Shown: positions 56,628 to 64,000 of the stretch, piece after piece | Position numbering within the stretch: the stretch's first letter is position 1 | Layout of the letters: the number at the start of each line of letters is the position of its first letter | NCBI GenBank assembly: GCA_026119855.1 | Contig: JAOWBW010001469.1 | Coordinates: 225,704-289,703, forward strand | Direction of reading: 5' to 3' | Length of the DNA stretch: 64,000 nucleotides | Source of the DNA: Campanula takesimana | Taxonomy: Eukaryota > Streptophyta > Magnoliopsida > Asterales > Campanulaceae | Made by a program: the position numbers and the translations under genes | Notes under the pieces: model-generated | Told to the model about the DNA's origin: nothing | What the model saw: the letters and a program-made list of their open reading frames with translations, nothing else | Database searches by the model: none

Positions 56628-57269
56628 GGACAAAATACGTTTACCCCCAATATATACACCAAATCCCACTCTGCACCCGACGCGAATTTTGTCTCAAAGT
56701 CATACCCAATGTTTAAATAATCCCACTTTGCCCCCTCGATCCAAAGGGGTGTTAAAAATTTAACTAAATTGATCATGTGCATGGCACATGATGGGTATTT
56801 TGGTTATTTTCATTTTAACTCTTAATTTCCTAATTATTTAATTGTCCACTTTTCTCAAATACAATCTTTTAAGGAAAAAAAAACTCTTCTAATATATATG
56901 AGAAATTTAATAAACAACACACCAAAAATAAGTTAAGACAGAAAAAAAATAGTATCAAATAAAAAAGGAGGAAAAAGAAAGAAATGAGAAATGTAGGAAA
57001 AGAATAAAAAGAGAAACAAAAAAAAACCAAAAACAAAAACCTACCAGTATACGAGCAATTACACCCTTTAAGTTTTGGTGTCAAAAACATAAAAATCCAT
57101 CATGTGCCATGCATGCATATGAGAAATTTCGTTAAATTTCTAACTTTCGTTAGGATCAAGGTGGCAAAGTGGAATCATTTAAACATTGTGTATGACTTTG
57201 GGACAAAATTCGTGTCGGGGTGTAAAGTGGGATTTGGTGTATACATCGGGGGCTAAACGTATTTTGACC
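56628..57269. mobile_element. MULE-type MITE
   Basis: The ends are GGACAAAATACGTTTACCCCC and, inverted, GGTCAAAATACGTTTAGCCCC with about 170 bp TIRs. The perfect 9 bp TSD TATATTATT is at 56619-56627 and 57270-57278. It contains CATGTGCATGGCACATG (near 56775), also found in MULE-3. No coding. Confidence 0.93.
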
Positions 57270-57278
57270 TATATTATT

Positions 57279-58682
57279 TGATAGTGTAACTTGCAGGGAA
57301 CTTCAATCCAAGTAGTTGGCAACGTGTAATTGATTGAAGTATGTGATAATATTATACGTAATCATATAATGATGGTGTGATTTGTAAGTAAATGGAGTAT
57401 GAAATGTTATGCACATTTATCTGTATAGTAAAACTTTACCCCTGGTAACCGTTTAGATCTATATGTATTTGTTTAGATTTTTTTTTATTTATTTTTTACA
57501 ATAAATTTCTTCTTCTGATTCCAGTGTAGGTTTATTTTTTCCACTTGGAGGCTGAAATCAGATTAAGTATTCATCTATCAAATGCTTGTAGTAATTTAAC
57601 GTTTGACAAACTTGAAAGATCATATATAACTAATATTTGGCTCTATGGGAATTTTCTTTATCTAATTTAGATCAAGTTTTTATTTATTTTTTAATACTAT
57701 TATCTTATAAAAATTACTATTTTCCATAAATTTATGTGAGGACTTAAAAAATCACTCTCTTTCCTTATAAAAGATAGTTCAAGTTTTGCTTTTGTGATCA
57801 ACTCAATTTAGCTTCGATCAATTGTCTATAAGTTGAAGGCATTTTCCAAAAATCCTCCACCCAAATTTTTATTCTTTATAAGGACTCTACATTTTTTTTC
57901 TTTAAAGTTCATCTGTCACTCTAAGACATGTATATCAAACATTTTGATACCCTTGTATGGAGTCAAAAAAATTCTAACAGTTGTATCTTGATGGACTTTT
58001 GAATAATAAATTTTACCTTGTGGACTTTATAAAAATAAATTAAAATGCATGTTCATATCAAAATCAATTTCTTATTTGAATTTCCTAATAATTCATTAAT
58101 AATAATAGTAGTGCATTAATAACTATTTTTAGAATTTACTAATAATTCATTAATAATAATCTTTTAAGTGTTGTACTCATTCAAAATTTAAGTGTTGTAG
58201 TATTACTATAAATATCTATATGGTATAATAATTTTATTATATGGTACGTTCCATCATTATCATTCTCTATGTACTCATTCAAAATTTAAGGATTGCAGTA
58301 CATCTTATAGATAGATGCATGTCTAACACAATGATGATGGACAAATACAATTTCTTCTGCCCCTCATGGTAGTTTCATCGAAGTAGAGAAGTAAATCCAT
58401 CTGCACAAAAACAGAGGGAAAAACGTAGCATAAAAAGTAAAGATCCGGACTATTGTTAAATTTAGGTTATTTTTAATTATCCTATAAAAATCTAAAACTT
58501 ATTATTAATATACCATTATATATAATCTATATCAATTTTTAGACTCTCATTAGAATAAATAAAAATAACTTAAATTAATGCTCAAAATTTATTCGTAGTA
58601 ACAATGAAAAAAGAGTGACTAACTTTACGTGAGTATATCACATAAGTTGTGGGTATACACTTGACTTGAAGATTTGCTGATA
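57279..58682. other. AT-rich spacer
   Basis: About 1.4 kb without a credible frame, RNA gene or clear transposon ends. Some AATTCATTAATAATAAT-type duplications occur near 58090-58160. Confidence 0.55.
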
Positions 58683-58690
58683 TAATGCAT

Positions 58691-58859
58691 GGGCAATGCT
58701 AGTGGCACAAAATAATTTTACAAAATGATGGATACAAAATGAGGTGACGATATTTTATTAATTGCATCGATTGTGGACCCGCCACACTCTAATTAAAAGC
58801 ACCAATAAAATTTTGACACATCATTTTGTGAGCCAAGTTTTGTGACTTTATATTTACCC
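58691..58859. mobile_element. Short hAT-like MITE
   Basis: The 169 bp element begins GGGCAATGCTAGTGGCACAAA and, inverted, GGGTAAATATAAAGTCACAAA, then both share ACAAAATGATG. The 8 bp TSD TAATGCAT is perfect (58683-58690 and 58860-58867). Confidence 0.82.
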
Positions 58860-58867
58860 TAATGCAT

Positions 58868-59240
58868 GTTAGAAAACTGGGGTTTAGGGTAATTGATAAT
58901 CCTGGATATTGATTGAATCGTGTACAATCCACTATCTGAGTAAGTATTTCGACCCTTTAAGCCTAGGTTTCACGAAATCTTCACTGGGATAAGACAATCA
59001 AAACAATCTGTATCTTAGGCCAAGAAAACAGATCAGAAACTTAGAGTATTATTAGGGTTTTTCGTAGAAGAAACATGAGACCAAAATCTGTTTTATAAAC
59101 AATCTGTATCTTAGGCCAAGAAAACAGATCAGAAACTTAGAGTATTATTAGCGCCCCTTGACCCCGCAAGGGGCGCTGCCCCTTGACCCCGCAAAGGGCG
59201 CAGCCCCCCTTGACCCCTGCTTCTTTATCGTGGTCGAAAA
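58868..59240. repeat. LTR-like fragment with direct repeat and GC-rich hairpins
   Basis: A 55 bp segment starting AACAATCTGTATCTTAGGCC occurs at about 59002 and again at about 59097. The second copy runs into GCGCCCCTTG-ACCCCG-CAAGGGGCGC (59151-59176), a hairpin with 10 bp arms, followed by a second similar unit to about 59203. The preceding phrase TTTCGACCCTTTAAGCCTAGG is reminiscent of LTR sequence. Identity uncertain. Confidence 0.5.
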
Positions 59241-59792
59241 CATATTGACTCAAAATGAGTGTGTACTCCACACTTTCCTTACTCATATCCGAGCCTAATA
59301 TGAGATCGCATTGTCTCTAATAAATCCAATTACATAAAATCGTTGATGACACTAAAATCACCAACAATGCATTGGCAATGCTAGGGAAGATTGAAACAAA
59401 AAACATTGTAACCATGAATTTTTCATGCTTAGATAAACATGTGGAAATACGTGCATACCAACAAAATATTTTTATTCTGTACACAAATTTATAAATAACT
59501 TCAGCTAGATCTTAATGATTCATTTGAAATTTGAAAAGATGTAGTACTATTCCACACTACCAGAATTTTAAAGACTGAATTTGGAATTTCAAAAACTGGA
59601 AAACAAAAAATAAAAGAAAAAAGAAGAGATGATAATATTACTATGATTTTTGTACCACCTGTACTACCTTGTTGAAGAGCTTCACAACAACACATTAACT
59701 TGAACATTCCCAAAATATATACCGGACACTTATTATATCCATCTCTGTCACCTGTTAAAAAAAATATTAAATATGTTGTGGATCAAAAAGAA
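59241..59792. other. Spacer
   Basis: AT-rich, no gene supported. The minus-strand frame at 59501-59713 matches nothing I know. Confidence 0.5.
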
Positions 59793-60766
59793 ATCTATCT
59801 CTATATATATATATTAAAGTTGGTGAGGGAGAGTTGTGGGTTGACATGTGTACATGTTTTAGTAAAAACTTGAATTTGGAGAAGCCACATCAACATCATC
59901 CTAAAATGTAATGACTTTTGATATTCTCATTCTTAGCTAATACTATTAGTTAATCATATTAGTAATTATATGAATTAACTATTATTATTAATAAATAGTA
60001 TAAGTTAACCATTACTATTAATAGTATAAGTTAACCATTACTATTAATAGTATTAGTTAACAATATTAGTTATAAGTTAACTATTACTATTAATAGTATA
60101 AGTTAACCATTTCTATTAATAGTATAAGTTAACCATTACTATTAATAGTATTAGTTAACAATATTAGTTACAATACAAGTTAAATATTACTATCAATAGT
60201 AGTATTAGTTAACTATAATAGTTACTATATTAGTTAACTATTACTATTAATAGTATTAGTTAACTATAATAGTTACTATATATAAGTTAATTATTACTAT
60301 TAATAGTATTAGTAACCATAATAGTTACTTTATAAGTTATTTTTTACTATTAATAGTATTGGTTAAATATAATAGGTTACATACATTAACTATTACTATT
60401 ATTAGTATTAGTTAATTATAATAGTTATCATCATATAAGTTAGATTATTGATTTTTAATATTAATCAATCATAATAGTTACTATATCAATTAACTATTGC
60501 TATTAATAATATTATTTTATTATAATAAATATATTAATAAGTATTATTATATAGATTAATCATTGTTATTAATATATATATTAACTATTACTATCAATAG
60601 TATTAATTAATATAATAGTTATAAAATAATAGTAATCATATAGATTAATTTTATTATTAATAATATATTTAAAATAATGATTACTATATTAGTTAACTAT
60701 AGTTAAAATATTTTTTAAGAGATAGTATTGGTTTCCCGTGACAGAGCACGGGTTACCCGCTAGTTT
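59793..60766 (+). mobile_element. Non-autonomous Helitron with palindromic AT array
   Basis: The 5' end is TCTATCTCTATATATATATA; the 3' end is CCCGTGACAGAGCACGGG (hairpin) then TTACCCGCTAGT at 60766, inserted between A (59792) and T (60767). No Rep-helicase. From about 59935 to 60700 the body is an irregular array of TAAGTTAACCATTACTATTA and ATAGTATTAGTTAAC units, themselves nearly palindromic. Confidence 0.82.
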
Positions 60767-61592
60767 AGACGAAATGGAGGGAGTAGAACAAAGTCTATAG
60801 CATATATTCAAGCACGAACTGAAATCAAATAAATTAAAACAACTATAAAATATGAACAAAAGCAAAATGAAAGGCAGCTCGGGGTCGGAGCTTTCGAACT
60901 TGGAGAAAAAAAATATTTGTCAATGAAATCAAAGATTCAAGAAGGAAGCTGCATGTGCAAAAACAAAAAAAAATAAAAATAAAAAAAAAATAGGATTTTA
61001 GTGAGAGAAAAAAACCAATATAAATGAAGTCACCATCTTTACTATTGACGGATCTCAAAGTTATGTAGGTAGAAATTTGTTGCTATATTTTGGTAAATTT
61101 GAATTTCAAATGTGATAGTAATAATCTATCAAATCTATTCCAGCATAAATTAGATGGAAATGCAATCTTCAGATAATTTGAAATTTGAGTTTAAATTAGG
61201 ATAATAATCTATAAAAAATTGACTTTTGATAAAAAAAAAAAAAAAATTGAAGTTGCTTGAATTAACAATAATCTTTCGCCACGTGGAATTCCACGTCATA
61301 AAGCCACGTGGCGGGCCGTATGAGCATGAAATGTTTTTTTTTTATATTATATTATAGATTGGTATTAAAAAAAGTAACTCCTCAAATCTATATACCAGTC
61401 CATATTACTCTCTGTAATAGATGTGAGATAATTACCTAACAGAATACGGAACAAGTATCATGCAAATATATTATACCTACAACATAATGCAATTCCTATA
61501 TACTTGGGGGAAATAGGGTAGCCTTGAATACAATTTGGACAATTCACGTGATTCAGAATGTGAGGTCAATCAAGGAAATTAACATTAATTAC
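60767..61592. other. Spacer with CACGTG inverted repeat
   Basis: A lone Stowaway-like end GGAGGGAGTA lies at 60777-60786 without partner. At 61278-61315 CGCCACGTGG and CCACGTGGCG form an inverted repeat around 18 bp, also with an inner CCACGT; this may be a transposon hairpin or G-box cluster. No gene. Confidence 0.5.
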
Positions 61593-61852
61593 TACTCCCT
61601 CTGTCCCTAAATGAGTGTCCATTTTCAAGAAATCTTGTCCCTAAATGAGTGTCTTTTTTGAACATAACTTTCTCCCTAAACGTTTTTTTTCGAATTTTTT
61701 TTCACCGATTTCTTTATACGTGTAAAACTAAAGGTTTGGAAAGGAGATTACAAGATTATATATGAATCGTTGTTATCAAATTGTTCAAAAAGTTGAGATT
61801 TTCATGTCCCTTAAAATGAAATTTGGACACTCATTTAGGGACAGAGGGAGTA
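61593..61852. mobile_element. Stowaway-type MITE
   Basis: Ends TACTCCCTCTGTCCCTAAAT and, inverted, the same motif; TIR continues GAGTGTCC. TA duplicated. The motif TGTCCCTAAATGAGTGTC is repeated internally at 61636. Confidence 0.9.
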
Positions 61853-61954
61853 TTATTATTAGAGCATCCATAATGGTATAATTTTTTAAGAAGGTGTTCT
61901 ATGACTTTCACACGTCACATCCTTACTAAGTCACAAATAAAAACTCAATTTTTT

Positions 61955-62105
61955 GGCAAGTCTTGTGTGAGACGGGCTCACACATGAGAAGGGTATCAAT
62001 GGGAGAGGAAATGAGTTTGCCCCGCTCCGTTCATAGGGGACGAACCATTTGCTCTCTCGACGAAACTTGTCTCATGTGTGAAATTGTCTCACACAAGTTT
62101 TTGTC
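61955..62105. mobile_element. GAGACGG-type MITE
   Basis: The ends are CTTGTGTGAGACGGGCTCACA and, inverted, CTTGTGTGAGACAATTTCACA, then CATGAGA in both. The middle GAGTTTGCCCCGCTCC...GACGAACCATTTGCTCTC matches the fragment at 2543-2640. No coding. Confidence 0.8.
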
Positions 62106-62373
62106 AAAGTTTTTCCACAATGCTAGAGTTTTTTTTTTTTTTTTTTCCTAACATGGGAAATTGAAGAAAATTAATGCAAACGATCATGAAAATAAAAAGA
62201 TCACAAAAAGCTCTTAATGTAGATGCTCTTATATATATAAGTACTCCTCTGTCCCAGTTTAAAGTTCTTATTTTCCTTATTGGTTTGTCACAGTTTAAGG
62301 TTTAGTTGGTTTATTCCTTAAATGGCAAATGATGAATAGTTTTTTGGACAATCTTATCCCTCATAAAGTTCAT

Positions 62374-62660
62374 ACCCTCCGTTTCATATGACTTGAGACC
62401 TTATTCCCTTTTCGTTCGTTTCACATTACTTGAGACTGCCCAAATGATAAAGAATTTTTACTATTCCTCTCACTCATTCTCTCTCCTACTTTACTTTTAC
62501 GCTCACACACACCAATCAACTTACTATTCCTCCACTCATTCTCTCTCCTATTTAATTTTTCATACTCACTAACACCTCCTCCCACTATTTCTCTCTCTTA
62601 TTTTTCCTTAATTTGTGTGCCAAAATTTTTTGTCTCAAGTGACATGAAACGATGAGAGTA
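62374..62660. mobile_element. Nested Stowaway MITE 1
   Basis: Ends TACCCTCCGTTTCATATGAC and, inverted, TACTCTCATCGTTTCATGTC, then ACTTGAGAC in both. It lies inside 62242-63107. Confidence 0.85.
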
Positions 62661-62752
62661 TATTACAAAAAAAAAAAAAAAATCAATCACTCATCCATCT
62701 ACTTCTTATTCACTTGTTTTATGAATGGACAATTATATCTTTCACACATTAC

Positions 62753-63027
62753 TACTCCCTCCGTCTCTCTTTAACTTAAAAATTTGGGTTGGACACATTA
62801 TTTAAGAAAAAGTGAAAAAGTTAATGTGTTGTGAGTGTAGATAGTTGAGTGGGAGAGAGAAAGTGGGGTAGAGAATAGCAAGTGGATAGTTGTTGTGAGT
62901 ATGACAAGTGAGTTCCATTATTTTAAAAGTACTATATATTAAAACAATTTCTTTTTGGGACTTTGTAAATTAAAGTAGGACAACCCAAATGGCAAATTTT
63001 GTAGATTAAAGAGGGATGGAGGGAGTA
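62753..63027. mobile_element. Nested Stowaway MITE 2
   Basis: Ends TACTCCCTCCGTCTCTCTTT and, inverted, TACTCCCTCCATCCCTCTTT, then TTTGGGTTGGAC / TTTGGGTTGTCC. It lies inside 62242-63107. Confidence 0.88.
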
Positions 63028-63239
63028 TTATTGACTCAAATTTTTTTGGTTTTCTTAATAAGCGGTGTAGAGTAAAATAAGAACCTTAAACAGTGATGGA
63101 GGGAGTATATATTTTAATTTTATAGCATATGGTGAAATTATAATACTTCTTGCTATTCTATAATAAAACTTAAAGTTTACTATTTGTACATCTTATATCA
63201 AGGTAAAATTATACTAATACTTCTTTTAATATGAAAAAT

Positions 63240-63674
63240 GATATTTATTTGGAACGGGGCAAAATGAAAAGTGTGTTGTGAAGATAGATATGACACGGTC
63301 GTGCCTTGTAAATGGCACAGACGTGCAACTTGGGTTCAAAGTCTCTGGAAAGTGTAGTGATTACGCTCACGGTCATGCTAACCAAACCCAAAGCTCACGA
63401 CTCAATCGTGTCGAAACTCTTTGGACAATGTAATAAGCGTCGCACGACCTTGTCCTGCATAACACACGGTCTTCACCACGGACTGAAGTTAGTCTTCTAG
63501 TATATTAAGATATTAGTATTTCCTTATTTCATTGTCACGTAGTCAATTGGAATTCTTTTTCTAGATAAGTTTCCTTTGTACTAAATGTACGATGTCAGAA
63601 TGTAAGATTTGAAACCCTAAATCATTTATCTCTTAACATTGTTTTAGCTGGTATTTATCTAAACTGATTATCTA
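63240..63674 (+). repeat. Probable Copia LTR/leader remnant
   Basis: Precedes a decayed Copia gag. It contains GT-centred dyads CACGGTCGTG (63294-63303) and GCACAGACGTGC (63315-63326) and further GGTC/GACC-CGTG phrases to 63480. LTR limits and PBS are not identifiable, so the call rests on position and style. Confidence 0.45.
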
Positions 63675-64000
63675 CATGACCGATTCGGTGCGAACAATCC
63701 GGTCAACTACCCCCTTCCACCACCGAAAATTGAACCAAATTCTCCATTTTTCCTTGTCTGCAAGATTGACCATGTGATTATAAACCCTACACGCCTTCGC
63801 GACGATAATTATGATGATTGGGTGAAGACGTTCAAATAATATTAGAAGCATAACGGAAATTCAAAATTTGGATGACTCCATTACAACTTTGTCCCTCCTG
63901 CACCGAATCAGATTGGAATACAATCCATGCTATGATCATCGCCTCTTTGGTGTGCCCCCAGTTTTAGGGACCTGGAACTGGCGAGGGATCTGTCGTTGTT
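63675..64000 (+). pseudogene. Copia-type gag N-terminus, decayed, continues past the edge
   Basis: The frame reads NPVNYPLPPPKIEPNSPFFL, CKIDHVIINPTRLRDDNYDDW, then stops and frame changes, then PAPNQIGIQSML-type sequence in another frame (equivalent to the SDWNTIHAMI region). This is the Copia gag N-terminal (UBN2-type) family. Several stops and shifts make it a pseudogene; it runs off the window. Confidence 0.75.

Larger units (their letters stand above)
62242..63107. mobile_element. Outer Stowaway MITE holding two others
   Basis: Left end TACTCCTCTGTCCCAGTTTA, right end inverted TACTCCCTCCATCACTGTTT; both continue AAGTTCTTATTTT / AAGGTTCTTATTTT. It contains complete elements at 62374-62660 and 62753-63027. 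Confidence 0.85.

Overview
This window is plant nuclear DNA, almost certainly from a eudicot, and it is almost entirely transposable elements. I find one clear protein-coding region (the 3' part of a hAT-transposase-like gene at the left edge), one degenerate RNA-binding-protein pseudogene near 41.2-41.7 kb, and no tRNA, rRNA or convincing housekeeping gene. The order or species cannot be fixed from the sequence. Stowaway elements with CTCCCTCCGTCCC ends and GAGACGG-type MITEs are both common in several eudicot orders.

Layout. 1-3.8 kb: hAT-like gene, then spacer with a Stowaway MITE. 3.8-17.1 kb: an old Copia element (Copia-A) on the + strand, split by independent insertions. These are a Mutator-like element (MULE-1) that itself carries a solo gypsy LTR, a solo Tat-type LTR, a second MULE-like element, and a third one carrying a hAT MITE. 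Most boundaries are marked by perfect target-site duplications (TSDs). 17.1-18.2 kb: a host repeat that occurs three times in the window. 18.2-40.5 kb: a minus-strand Tat/Ogre-like element (Tat-2). Its gag is cut by a full-length related element, Tat-1 (21259-29111, TSD AGTAG), and its leader carries a young minus-strand Copia (Copia-B). Copia-B is present once as a solo-like LTR and once as an internal region plus LTR, with about 1.15 kb of flanking DNA duplicated. 40.5-42.6 kb: RRM pseudogene and a MULE-like end. 42.6-50.9 kb: a minus-strand chromodomain gypsy element (Gypsy-C) with near-identical 2.35 kb LTRs and a wrecked interior, inserted into a Stowaway MITE. 51-64 kb: AT-rich DNA with hAT MITEs, a 1 kb fold-back element, a MULE MITE, Helitron termini, nested Stowaways and, at the right edge, a Copia gag remnant.

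The most interesting signal is not a gene. Four unrelated LTR families (Tat-1, Tat-2, Copia-B, Gypsy-C) each carry short GC- or CpG-rich inverted-repeat cassettes, usually in pairs. They lie inside the LTR, upstream of the TATA-like box where one can be seen, and in three families again in the leader. The core differs between families but the design is the same. Within Copia-B and Tat-2 the arm bases change in compensating pairs, so the dyad is kept while the sequence drifts. A fifth LTR-like remnant (63.29 kb) and a GC-rich block at 59.15 kb look similar.

The second strong signal is structural. At Copia-B, and again at the host repeat around Tat-2, occupied, solo and even empty versions of the same insertion site lie in tandem. 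That points to recombination between insertion alleles, or to an assembly that concatenated haplotypes.
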